From contig JASKMD010000003.1 of assembly GCA_030144725.1 (NCBI GenBank), positions 16,012,582 through 16,076,581 of the forward strand: a stretch of 64,000 bases of DNA. Direction: 5' to 3'. The stretch is from Haematococcus lacustris (Eukaryota; Chlorophyta; Chlorophyceae; Chlamydomonadales; Haematococcaceae). The number at the start of each line of letters is the position of its first letter. Position 1 is the stretch's first letter. The notes under the pieces were generated by a model. That model did no database searches. It saw only the letters and a list, made by a program, of their open reading frames with translations, and had not been told where the DNA came from. The position numbers and the translations under genes were made by a program. Shown here piece after piece: positions 38,228 to 50,900 of this stretch.

Positions 38228-40712
38228 GGCTACCCCTCCCATTGAACCACCACGTAAGGGACATTTGACTTTGCGGCGTGCCTGGTGAGAGTTGAGTTGT
38301 CAATTTAACGCGGAACGCCTTACTTTTGCGTTGCGCTTGCGCCTGCGCGCCCGAGCTGTCTGCCAGGCACGCGAACGGTTTCGCTCTGCGCAATGGGCCT
38401 TTGTAATGCTGCTTCACAACACCCACAACGCAGGATGCAGAGTTCTTCGCTGCGGTACAACTGCGGTACACTTTACGCATGGAGCCCAGTTTTCTCAACG
38501 TCATCTTACACGGCCAGCTTACACGGCCATCTTACACGGCCAGCCCAACGTCATCTTACACGGCCATCCCACTCTGCCTGCTCATTCAGATGCTCCAGTA
38601 CGATGTATCGTAGGTCAGCACGCAAGGTGTTGGGTGGCACATATAACCCCACTGCCTTGCAATACTCGTTTAACATTTTCACGCTCAGCTTCTTGCCCAA
38701 GGTGCACAACTGCATCACGCTGTCTGGTGCAAATGAGCACAGAAGGGTGAGGCACTCATCGTCCCAATGCTTGTCATCCCTCTTCTGATCGAACATGGGC
38801 ATGGCTATCTTGCCTTGCTATCAGGTTGGGTCAATGAAGGGAGAGGCAGCTGCGGTGAGGAAGTCGACCTCCTCCTCAGCAACAGGGGGGGCAGCACCCC
38901 CCTGGAGGGGGGGCGGCTGAGGGGCTGGGCCTGCTGCAGCCAGGGGGGTAGCTAGGGGGGCAGCAATGGCTGCAGCGGGGGGCAGTTGCAAGCTCTTTTT
39001 GTGTTGGGCTAGTGCTGTGAGCAAGTTGTCCAGGTTGCATGTGCCGCATTCATCGTCACCACTCCCAGCCCCACCCCTTGCCCCTGCCCTTCGCCCCGCT
39101 TCTCCCTCCCTTGCTACCTGGGTTGCATGATGTACTGTAGCGCAAACTCCAGTCGGCCAAGTTGTACCTCAGCATCTTGCAGTGTTGACAACTGTTATCA
39201 GGTTGTGACCGCAGAACCTTGCTATCAGGTTGTGACCGCAGAAGGCGCAACAGTGTGGGTACTTGCTGTATCTGCTGGAGAACTTCAGCAGCAATTGACC
39301 TGCAGCCAAAGGGCAAGGCTGATGCAGGTCAGGGCAAGGCTGGTGCAAGGTAGGGCTGGTGCAGGTCAGGGCTAAGGAGTGTAGAGTGCACCTTGCGGTG
39401 GCCCAGTCCTGCTGCTGCTTGGGCATGCTTGGGGGCATGGTCTGCTCGTCCTGCTCCTCAGTGGTGTGTCTGCATGACACCACACACAGGAGTGTGACGA
39501 GTGGTGCTTTCACAAGGGTGCTAGGTGGAATGGGTGGAAACAGGCTGCAACCTGAGTGTGCAACTGATGTTTTTCAGCTGGCTTGCTATGTCAGCCCATC
39601 ATCCAGCAGGGGCACTCACATGATGGGCTGCTGCTCCTCGGCAGGTGAGGTCACAAGGTTGGTGGCAGGCCTGGTGAGGATGGAGAGCCCCGGTAGGTGC
39701 AGCAGTCCCTGCAGCTGAGACTGTGATGGGTGGAGGTCTGGGAGATGGTGGGGGCAGGGCGCATGGGCTGGCCCAGGCTGTGCAGCTGCTTGCGTTGGTG
39801 TGGAGCAAAGACTGGGCATGGGCTGCAGCTGGCTGGCTAGCTCCTGTTCCTGCAGCCGCTTGCCCACGGCAAGCGCAGCTGCAGCAGCCTCAGCGCAAGT
39901 CCTGTGGGCTAGTGGAATCAGTGCGGGCTCCAGGTTGTCGCAGACCTTCATGACTTCAGCCATCTGGGCTGTGACCTGGCCGATGGCTAGTAGACTCTGC
40001 CCGGAGCGGTAGGAGGCTGCCTCCCCCTCCACATGAATCTCCACCCAGCCAGTGCTGCCAGCTGGCGTACACGTTGCACAACACGCACAGCGGGCAGCAT
40101 GGCCCCCCTTCCATCTGTAGGGGTGGGATTTGGAGTACAAGCCCATGCCTGCAGGCATGTACACACGCCAGCTCCTAAAACCCTTCTTGATAATTGGAGA
40201 CAATAGATGAGAACTTGGCAGGGGGTCCACAGTTGAGTTCCCTAGCTAGTGACGCAGGGCTGGAGACTTCGATTCACTTCGATGGTTGCGAGACTAGCAT
40301 CAGTAGAGTGGGGCAACATGGAGGATTTAGCCCACCTCTTGGAGCCTAATCAACAAGGGATTGATGCAGCTGCCACTGCTGTGCTCCTACTGTGGTCTCC
40401 TCCAAGTTTCAGAGCCCCTGAGCCAGCGCATGTTGGTTATCATGTTGGACATGGGGTCGGGCTCCTAACACATCGCGCACTGTCCATCGCGTTAAACAGG
40501 AACTCACTGCTACTGGGTCAACGTACATCAAGTCCGCAGGCTCGGTAGGGTCGGATACCCGGCAACATGCCCGACCAGCTTAGCGTGTGGCTGAGCGCAG
40601 CCGCTTTCCAACGCTTTAATCCGCGTGTGAATCGGTGCAGAAATGAGTCCGGAAAAGCCGTTGTCCCTTATCGTTAGGGGGGTTGGTGGTTCAATGGGAG
40701 GGGTAGCCAGCA
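38224..40712. mobile_element. 2.48-kb TIR transposon inserted in a LINE ORF
   Basis: The element spans 38228-40708. The inverted repeats are perfect over 25 bp and begin GGCTACCCCTCCCATTGAAC. Both ends continue into related text containing TAAGGGACA. AGCA is duplicated at 38224-38227 and 40709-40712. The host RT frame is continuous if the element and one AGCA are ignored, which independently fixes the boundaries. A 4-bp duplication is compatible with Academ, Sola or Ginger groups, but no transposase motif was recognised. CTTACACGGCCA tandem units lie at 38505-38570. Confidence 0.88.
38551..40230 (-). CDS. Unrecognised transposon-borne gene with SAP-like C-terminus
   Basis: Coding-looking exons fill the TIR transposon on the minus strand. 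40230-39620 has YMPAGMGLYSKSHPYRWKGG, a Cys cluster CACCATC, then AIGQVTAQMAEVMKVCDNLE and Ala/Gln/Pro-rich text, ending at a GTGAGT donor. About 39477-39410 has TTEEQDEQTMPPSMPKQQQD. About 39175-39122 has EVQLGRLEFALQYIMQ. 39050-38821 has NLDNLLTALAQHKKSLQ. 38802-38551 has DDKHWDDECLTLLCSFAPDS, then LGKKLSVKMLNEYCKAVGLY, which resembles a SAP DNA-binding helix pair. The joins were not all phase-checked. It may be the element's own protein or one ORF of a larger set. No DDE triad was found. Confidence 0.42.
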
Positions 40713-41790
40713 CCTAGTATGGGTACAGACTGCAGCATTGGGTACAAGCATGAGATTCTGCCTGTGGTGAGAGAGTTCAAGTACTTAGGCATGCACTTCA
40801 ATCCCAGCGCCACCCCTGCTTTTGCTGCCACTCATATGAGGGCTGGCATGTTCCTCGCCATGCGCCAGGCGTGCAAGCGTGCCAGAGAGTATGGGGTGCT
40901 GCATGATCCATATGCCCTGTGTCACCTCATTAGAGCGTTCGTGCTCCCTTGGGCATGGTGTGCAACTCTCCAACCCAGTGCAAACACGCATGCTCAGCTT
41001 TCTCAGGTTTGCTGCCAGGGTACGTAGCTCAGTGTCAGGCCTGATGGTGCTGCATGAGTTGGGGCAGCTGCCCCTCCAGCTTTACTGGCTTAGGGCTGCT
41101 TGCAAGTTCTGGAACACTGCCAAACTTTCCCACAGCGACCTGCTAATGAGGGTCATCAAGGCAGATGTGGAGTTAGGCAGGAGGTGTCAGGCCAGCTGGA
41201 GTGCTCAGTTCCAGCTTGCCGCCAGAGAGCTGATGGGGGGTGAGTTCACCTTGAGCCCGGTCATGGTCCTAGGCACCAAGGCTATGGAAGTCAAGTGGCT
41301 CGAGAGGTGGGGGAGGCGTTGGGTTGGGTTTGAGGGAGACCCTAGACTGCCTGAGACGGTGCATCGGGAGAGATGCTCGTATGCTGCATGGTTCAAGCAT
41401 GGGGACGGCATTGGCATCAACCACATGGCACCACACCTGCTGAACAGACAGCTCTCTACAGAAGTTCGCACGAGCTTGACTAGGTTCAGGTTAGGCAACA
41501 GCGATCTGGGGGTGGAGAAGGCTCGGTTTGAGGGGGTAACTTTCATTGATCGCACATGCATCAGACGCACAGAGGGGGTAGTGGATGACGCCATGCATTT
41601 CATCTTTAAGTGCACTGCCACGAGATCCATCAGGGAGCAGCCGGAGTTTGCCATGACTTTACAGAACAATAATGAGAACTTGCATGACTTCATGTTGAGC
41701 CCATGTGCACCTTTGTTTGTGCACCTTGCTTTGAAGCGCGTTACAGAAAGTCCCGAACCCCTAGAGGGGGAGGGCGGCCTAGCAGCCTAA
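40709..41790 (+). pseudogene. Non-LTR retrotransposon ORF2 C-terminal part
   Basis: The frame continues from 38227: HEILPVVREFKYLGMHFN (RT motif fkYLG), then RAFVLPWAW. A one-base shift near 40960 moves to VQLSNPVQTRMLSFLRFAAR, HELGQLPLQLYWLRAACKFW, GVEKARFEGVTFIDRTCIRR and DAMHFIFKC. The last block is the Cys/His-type C-terminal knuckle of many LINEs (R.C....v.D..Hf.f.C). It ends in TAA at 41788-41790. Inactive through 5' truncation, the frameshift and the transposon insertion. Confidence 0.78.
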
Positions 41791-41950
41791 CGGCTGACGG
41801 CTTAAGCGGTGTAAGCCACATCATCACAAAGTCTCACTCTCGCTGCAAACGCCTCTCCTGCGCTCTTTCCCCTGCCAGTCACGTGTGATCAAAGGCGGGG
41901 CACTGCGCATACAGGGCATGCCTGATGTCACGCGTTCTGCAAGTCGACGC

Positions 41951-44900
41951 TCAGGGTTGCAATGTGTTCGGTTGTGTAGGCAGGGCCAGCAGGCCCTTGT
42001 CGTCACACACGCATAGCTGTGACACGTCCCGCGTACGAGTGAAAGACACCATCACCGCGATGTGCAACAGGGATAGGTAGCCGGCGATGAGCCACACGCG
42101 AAGTGGCACCACGCCCAGCACCTTTGCAGCTGCAGCCTGCGCGCTCCCTGTAGCTGCAGCCGCTCCCCGCGCCTTGACCGGTCGCACTACTGCGGGCGCC
42201 GCCTCCATGTCCGCCTCACTCTTCCAGCGCAACCGGTCATCCTTCCAAAGCTCTAAACCTAGACCTGCAGGCGGCGGGCAACGAGACGGCTGTCAAAGGC
42301 CGCCCAGGCCAAGGATTGTAGCTGGTAATAATGTAATGAGCACGCAGTAACGTAATCCATCGCAGGCTAAGTGTGGGTGGAGTGTGGGAGGCAACACGGT
42401 TGCCCCCAGTGGCATGAGGCTGATATTGTAACAGCTGCCGTGAACGCCCATGTCCCTCTGGATCCCCACAGCACCTTGCATGCCAAGTGACACTGTGCAT
42501 GACCTTCATCTGCACCCAGAGGTGCCCAGAATGAATAGCACCTGAGGCAGCGGAGTATGGCTGAGCCAGTGTCATTTGTTCACTAGAGCAGCCCTGATCT
42601 CACCTGCCAGGACGTCCTGTTTGGTGGGCAGCTGGAACAGCGACAGCACGCCTGAGCTGGCGCGCAGCTGCTGCAGCTCTGCCTCCAGCTCAAGCACACG
42701 CTTGGCTGCGGCGGCGGCTTCGTTGCCTGACCTCTCCGCCACTTCCCGCCCTATGCACACGCAGAGAGGCAACTCTCATGTTCGGCCTTGCCTCAGACTC
42801 TGGTGCAGACATACACAGCAACGTCTAGGGACGTGCCCCATAGTTACATCACAGTCTTGGCTTCTAGGTATAGCTGAGCGACCCAGTCCCTCTTCAGCTG
42901 CACACCCTGACACCTCCAGCAGCAGCAGCAGTGTGGGGGTCTGCCTGCTCTCTGGCTGCCTGCCAATACCCTGCTCACTGGCCTGCCTGCCCATGCATCT
43001 TAACCAGTGCCTCCCCTTGAAGCCCTGCTAGCATCAGCCCTCTCACGAGCCCCCACCTGCTGCCACCGCCTGCTCCAGTTGCCTCTCCGCTGCGTGAGCA
43101 GCTTGTGCTGCAGCCTCTGCCCGGTCCTGCTGCCGCCTGACCTCCAGCTGCAGGCTGTTGACCAAGTCCTCATGCAGGCTGCGTTCACGCCCCAGCTGGC
43201 CTCGCAGGGCATCCGCCTCTGCCCTGGCGGCAGCGCATGCGCCCTGCACCACCACAAGCCCAGCACCCATCACTCTATCACTCCTTTGCAAGGCCACATG
43301 ACCGCTCCTTGCGCCATGGGTCTGGCAGGGGCAATGAGAGGGACAGTCACCACAACAAACTGGCTGGGTGGGCATCACTGACATTGCAGCACAGGGGCTG
43401 GCTGGTCCAGCAAGGTTGGCACATCACACACCACAGCTCCACATTGCCACATCACCAGCTGTTCAGACAGATCGCTGTGCCAGGGGCATGTGCTCAGGGC
43501 CGAGTGTCATCAGCCGACATGCTCGATAGCGGTGGCACCAAAGTACCCCCGCCAATAAAAAAGCCTGGATTGCACTTTCTACTGGAGGTGTAAGGACCCA
43601 GCCATGCTGATCTATGCTGATAGCCCAATGCGGGAAAGGGATTTGATAGTGGTGCGATGCGATGCGCTGTGTAAAGTTGTCGATGTTGTCAATGTAACTG
43701 TTGTCAATGTAACTGTTGTAAGTCGCGAGAGTGATACTTGCCAATGTAAGTCGCGAAGTACCAACTACAGAGCGCGATGAAGGGCAAGAAGCGCAAGGGC
43801 GCGGATGGGCCCAAACAGCCCAATCCCAAGCAGCCTAAGCCAAAGCCCAAGGACAAGCCTGACGACCTCGGCTGGGTAGGCCCCGTATCGCCACAAGGGA
43901 GGGCGCGTAAGGCTAGGCTGGAGGAGGCGGCCAAGTCGAGGATCCAGTTCGTCAAGTGCTATCTGAAGGGCTTCATCAGGTGGGTTGCTTCCGCAGCCGC
44001 ATCCGAATCAGCAGTCGAACTGGGTCCTCCTCCGCACCGCATCTGAACTGGGTCCCGGGACACCTGTACTGGATAGCAATGCGAATGATATGATAGCGAA
44101 TGATAGCGTGCGTGTGTGTGTGTGTGTGTGTGTTGCTTTGCAGGGGCCGTAATCAAGTGAAAAACAAGATTGGAATGACAACATCAACATCAACAGCACC
44201 TGGCAGCAGCCACCCCAGCAGGCACCTCCCTGGTGGCCATCCAGAGGCATGTGGCCGTCACCCTGGCCACCTGGGATGCAGTGTGGGGGGAGTACCTGCA
44301 TCCTATTTGGGCAGAGCAAAGGATGAGGCTGCATGGCGCGCAGGAGACGGTCCTGGAGCGCTACTTCATGAAGGTGGGAGTGCCCAAGGGTAGGGGGGAA
44401 GGGGCAGGACCACAGGCTGAGGACCTCCTCACATGTGACCTGCTAGGTGCCCATGTCCCCAGTTCTGCCAAGGATGTCATGCGCTTTGTGTGTGCCTTGT
44501 GTGCCATGCAGCTGGAGGAGGAGGCAGCCAGCGTGTCCCAGCAGGAGTGGGGGACCCGCAAGCAGCTGGTTGTGTTCTTTGGCAACGCAAGCATTGGCAC
44601 GCGGGGTGGGTGGGGGGCTAAGGCCGTGCTGCAGGCCTGTCGCAAGGTGGTGGAGAGGCTCAACAGCGGCAAGCCAACAGACAGGGTGCCAGGCAAGGTG
44701 GTGACAGTGGATGAGTTCCGCACCAGCAGGGTCAGCGCAATCCTGAACAGCCCCCAGCCCTGTGAGGAGGAGCTGGACCGCAGCAAGCCCACCAGGCTTG
44801 AAGGCTGGAAGCCCAAGCCAGGTCAGGTGCAGGACCACTTGTTGCGGTCAGCCTGGAGCAAGCAGTTTGAGGCGCCAGTGCGGGGCCTCATGTGGTGCCC

Positions 44901-47900
44901 TTGGCTGGCCCAGGCTACCCCTGGGGACCTTGGCAAATGGGTGGACAGGGACTGCAACGCAGCCCTCAACCTCCAGCGGGCAGGGGAGAGCAAGTGGCGC
45001 CCACTGGAGCTGTGCAGGTGGCAACACCGAGGAAGGCTTCCTGCCCAGGGCAAGGAGTACCCAGCATTGGGCTTCAAGAAGCTGCGAGAGCGAGCCCCCA
45101 AGGCCCAAGCCCAGCAGCCTGTAGCACAGTAGCATGTGTGCACCGCATATGTGTGCCTACATCAGAGCATGTGTTCATGCCAACATAGATTGCCCAGCCT
45201 TCGCAAGCGGGTTGGGGTAGTGAATCACGTATTGGTACCGGATGCTTGCTGCATGCAAACAGTTCGGATTACAGATAACACAGCCCCTGCCCTGTAGTAA
45301 TAGTAGGGGAACAACTGTGCTGAGGGGCAGCGATGAAATTTTGATGAAATGATGATGAAAATTTTGAAAAGACACACAAGACCACAGACAGCCACACCAG
45401 CCACACCCCAGCCACAGCAAGGCACAAGCCCAGGGACTCCATGCTGTCTAGCGGCACGCAATCCTCAAACTCAGACTCACGCATGGCCACGGCTGTGTGT
45501 GCTGAGCCCCCTGCCGTGCTTGCCACCATGCATGTCCAGCATGTTGTCCCCTCTGCATCACTGGGCCTAAACCAGACTCTACACACACACTGCTGACACC
45601 CTTGCTAGATTCTAGACATGTTAGACATGTAGTCGTGGTGACAGCAGTGTGTGTGTGTAGTCTGGTTTAGGTTTGTGTAGTCTGGTTTAGGCCCAGTGAT
45701 GCAGAGGGGGCCACATGCTGGACATGCATGGTGGCAAGCACTGCAGGGGGCTCAGCACACGCAGCCGTGGCCGACCTCGATGGTCGACCTCGCGCACCCA
45801 GGCGCTCTGGGCCTGGCCTTGGCCGCCACCCAACAGGGCTGACACGCCGGCCCAGTCAGAAGCAGAGGAGAAACTGGCAAGACCACCAGCAGCCCCCCCC
45901 CCAACACCGCGCCACTTGCCTGCAGGTCTTCATGGGCCGACTGCAGGGCATCCAGTGCAGCCTGAGCCTCCCTTGCCACCGCCTTGGCGTCATGAGCATT
46001 TGCCAGCGCCTCCGCCTCCCTGGCTGCAGCCCTCTGGGCCGCGCTCTCTGCACTAGCGGCCAGGTTGCCAGCGGCCACGGCATCGGCGGTGCGGGCATCG
46101 GCCTCCTGCCTGGCTGCCTCGGCTGCTGCCAGGGCCAGGCGCAGCTCACTGCGTGCCTCATACTGCCCGGCCTGAGCTTCACGCAACTGGCTCTGCAGGG
46201 CAGCAGCAGCAGCAGCAACGGCGGCAGCAGTAGCAGCACAGAGGTTTGTCATACTGCACTCCTCAAGGGCTGGGCCTCCCCAAGCCCCGCTGAATGGGCA
46301 GAGTGACTGCTTCTCAAGGTGCCCTTTCGAGGTGCCCTTTGGAGGTGTCCTTTGGAGGTGCGAGAGTGAGAGCGTAGTGGCGCAATGCCTCCGAGGAAGC
46401 CTTCCAGAATGCTGCCTGGCAAGCTCCTCATGGGTACTAGAGGGCATGGCAGGCACCTACACACAGACTAGGGTCAACCTGTGTCAGCCACCACTCCTGT
46501 TGGTGGCCTTTGTGCAAATTGGCATGGCTTCCACTCCAATGCCAGGACAATGAATTCTTATGATACATTGAAACCTGACATTGAAACCTTACAATCTGAA
46601 GGTAGTTCATGGCCTTTTCACTCACGGACTGCGACAGATGGCTGGCTAGCTGGTGGCCACAGCTGGCACCTGCCAGGCACACTGTGTCCATGTCTGTGCA
46701 AGCACCTCACTGTCAATGTTAGTACCCCTCATCGGCGCAGGACCCAACCCTGTCCTGGGCCTGCCTTGCATGACTGCATGATAGAGCAGCGTCCTTGCCT
46801 GCAACTCGTCCCGCTCCGCTTCCAGCTCCGATTGCACACGGCCCACTGCAGCCTTAACCGCGTTGTTGAACACGCGGGCTCGTCGCTCCTGCTCCATCTT
46901 CAGCGTTTCAGTCAGGCCCTCCGCCTCTGCGCGAGTGCTGCGCTCAGCGTCTGCGGCTGCAATGGCAGCATGCGCTTCTGCCTGCAGGCAGAGGGAGCAA
47001 GGTTCAGGGCTCTTAGCCCAGTAGGTCAGGTCAGGTCAGGTCAGGTCAGGTCAGGTCAGGTCAGGTCAGGTCAGGTCAGGTCAGGTCAGGTCAGGTCAGG
47101 TCAGGTCAGGTCAGGTCAGGTCAGGTCAGGTCAGGTCAGGTCAGGTCAGGTCAGGTCAGGTCAGGTCAGGTCAGGTCAGGTCAGGTCAGGTCAGGTCAGG
47201 TCAGGTCAGGTCAGGTCAGGTCAGGTCAGGTCAGGTCAGGTCAGGTCAGGTCAGGTCAGGTCAGGTCAGGTCAGGTCAAGCACGCCCCTCTACCCTCAAT
47301 ACTTTTGAGCCTGGCACAAGAGCTGCATCCCACAGCCACCAAAGCTGACAAGAGCCCAGCGCGGTGCTCAGCCTGCCCATGTCGTCCCCACCTCCTGCTC
47401 ACAGCCCTCACCTGAGCCGCCCTGCGCATGCGGTCTGCCTCATTGCGGGCCGCCTCTGCCGCCTGGCGCGCTGCCTCAGCCAGTGCTGCCCGCGCCTCAG
47501 CCGCCTCTTTGGCCTCCACAGCTGCCGTGGCCTTGCGCACCGCCGCCAGCAACTCCACCCCCAGCTCCTCCAGCTCTGCAGTGCCGGCAGCCTGCCATAC
47601 AACAACACATGGGGTAATAAGGAACAGGGCAGAGCAGGCGGTGGAAACACAAGCAGCCATGGTGGCCCATTAGCGGTGGGGGACACGCAAGCAGCTGGTG
47701 GTGTTCTTTAGCAACGCAGGCATTGGCACGCGGGTTGGGTGTGGGGCCAAGGCCGTGCTGCAGGCCTGTCGCAAGGTGGTGGAGAGGACCAACAGCGGCA
47801 AGCCGACAGACAGGCTGCCAGGCAAGGTGGTGACAGTGGATGACAGTGGAAGCCCCCAGCAGGTCAGGTGCAGCACCGCTTGTTGCAGTCAGCCTGAAGC

Positions 47901-50900
47901 AAGCGGTTTGAAGCGCCAGTGCGGGGCCTCATGTGGTGCCCCTGGCTGGACCAGGCCATCCCTTGGGACATTGGCAAATGTGTGGACAGGAATTGCAACG
48001 CAGCCCTCCATCTCAAGCACACCCCATGAAACCCCATGGCGCCCACTGGAGCTGTGCAGGTGGCAACACCGAGGAGCGGCTCCTGCCAAGGGCAAGGAGT
48101 ACCCAGCATTGGGCTTCAAGAAACTGCGAGACCGAGCACCCAAGGCCCAAGCCCAGCAGCCTGTAGCACAGAAGCACGTGTGCCCTAGGCAATGCTTAAG
48201 CTGTTGCTTACATTAGAGCATGTGTTCCATGCCAACATCTATCGCCCCACCCTCGCAAGGGGATGGGGGTAGGAAATTAGGTATTGGTGCCGGCTGTTGT
48301 AGGTGTAGGTACCGACAGTTTGGAGAGCAGATAACGCATCTCCTAGTAAGGGAACTATGCGCTGGAAAGGACATGACGAAACCCTGAGTGAGAGGGAGAA
48401 AGGGAAGAGAGAGGGAGAGAGTGGGGGGGGGAGGGTCCACACCATGCACCCCATGCGCCCTTGCTTTTGAGGAGGCAGGCATGCACGCATGGGCAGCTCA
48501 CCCTGCCGGACCCACCACTCGACTCTGCGCCTCTGCCTCCTCCAGCTTTAGCTGCAGCTGTGAGGCCACGAGCTGGGCTGCCGCAGCTTCTTGCCGTGCC
48601 GTCGAGGCCGTCTGTACAGCCTCTGCGGCCTCACGCTTTGCTGCTTTGGTGGCCGCAGCACTCTCCTGAGCAGTGGCTTGAGCTGCTCGGTTCTGAGCCT
48701 CTAGCTTGACCTGTGCCAGCAGCCACACACGGTCACACTGCCGCCATCAACGAGCCAGCCGCTGGGCACGCTACACTGGGCACGCTGTCACTGGGCACGC
48801 TGGACACTTAGTGCATGCAGGACATGCCAACTCTACATCATAGCCCTCCGGGGTCAGATAATAGTGTAGGTGGTAGGCGACCATGACCATGCATATGCCA
48901 TGTGTGAGCCATGTGTATGCCATGAGCATGGGAACTCCACACAGACAAAAAACTGTTTTGAAGGGGTCCACACTGAGTGTTCCACTGCAATGAAGGCTCA
49001 AGGTTGAGGGCCAAGGTGCTGTCAGCCAGTATGCAAGCATGATGGTAGGGGAGGCACAGGCAGGAGCAGTGCGCCCTGGGGGTCAGCAGGTGCGGCAGAA
49101 GCCCCGGCAGTGAGGCTGGCAATGGACAGGCAGCCCAGTCAGGAGGTTGGGTACCGGGCGCTGCGGCAAACCCACCACTTCATCGCTCAACCGCACGCAC
49201 TCATCCATGCTCTTCTTCAGCAGCTGGCGCATGTCGTCATAAGCCCTCTGCAGCCGCCCCACACACACAGTCTTGCACATCGCCATCTGACTCCCTTGGC
49301 ATTCCCTAGTTATGTTCTTATGTCCTCCCTCTGCCATGTCATGGTGGTTATGGTGGTTATAATGGTCCTTTGCAACCCACTAACTGTACTGCTGTATACA
49401 TGCCGCCATGCTGTCAGTGACCCTGGCCCAATCCCTGGCTATTCCCTGCTGGTATCCTGCGGTGCAGCAATGAAGGCTGAAGCCTCGAATGCAGTCAGCA
49501 AGTCACCGGGGTCCTGGATAGGGGCGCCCCTTACCTTCATCTCATTGTATGCCTTGCGCATGTCACTGTTGACAACATGCTCTGCAGCATCGCTGCGCTG
49601 CCCCTGGCCCCTATCAGTTGCTTGGGACTCCGCCTGCAGGAGAGTGGGCAGGTTGCATCACTCAAGAACCCTGTGGCCACACCTCCCTGGTACGCTACTG
49701 CCGGGAGGTCTGAGCCAGGGCAGTGTGGGGTTGGGCAGGGAATGTGAGGAGGGGGAGATGGAGCGGGGCAGGGAAATGGGAGTTTGGGGTGGTTTGGCAG
49801 GGCAGGGCAGGAAATTGGGAGTAGGGGGCCGGCGCAGGGGGCTCCCCACGCAAGGCATGGACTGGATGCTGTCGTGTCTTGACTCACTTTTTCAGGCGGC
49901 AGCTGCTGCTGTGGCTGCCTGGTGCCCGAGCCTTGCTCTGCTATTGCCACGCCCCCTGCCTTGGAGGAGCTGGGGCTTCCTGTCTGTTCCAATTCCTCTT
50001 GGCTTGCATGGCCTGAAGATGTGTTCTGGCCAGGAGCCACCTGTGGGGCAGGAGTCAGGTAGTGCTGTAGCAAGTTTAGTTACAACTCACATTGTATGCT
50101 GGAGCCATGGAAGCTGGCCCTCACAAACGTCCAGCATGCCATGCCATGCATGCAGTACTGAACCACTTACTGGCTGTGTGCTGCTGTTGCTATAGCCACT
50201 GCTGTTGTTGCTGGCTACACTGCGCTTTGACGCCTCCACTGAATGATCGAGTGATGGCTGTGGGATGTGGGTGGTGGCAGTGGCTTGTGACTTTGGGGCA
50301 GTTGGGCCATGCCCTGCACGATAACAGCATGGAAGTTTGGATAAAAACAATGAGGTTTTCTGCTGAGATAGTCCCGCGTGTCTCCACACAATGCTGGGGT
50401 GCAAGTGCTTCCATGCTTACCATCAGGCATAGCCAAGGAATTGGTATCCTGACCAACAGGGGCTGCATTGCCATACACTGGCGGGCTGCGAGGTGTGGGT
50501 GGATGCTGTCCTTGGTGTTGCTCATCTGGATTGTACTGGGTCCCTGTACTTGCGTCTCTGCATGATTCGAAGTCAATGTCAACAGACGCCTGCCACAATG
50601 AGTACTATAGTCGGACGATCACCTCGCACTCAAGCCCGATGGCAGTAGCAAATCGTCCTCAGCGTGTGCAGAAATGTGAATGCCTTCCCGAACCCCTTCT
50701 GCTAACTCGCGCACTCCCACGGAGACTGCGCTGACAGACTCCTGCAATACAGCTCTTATCTTATCTTGCCACATAGGTGCAACGTATGTGTGTCGAGACA
50801 CGACAACCATGGCCGCATGGCACTGCCAGTATGCCGGTATGCAAGTACGACTTTGGGGTCAGCTCAACATACCTTGGCACGGCAGAAGGTCTTCCTAAGG

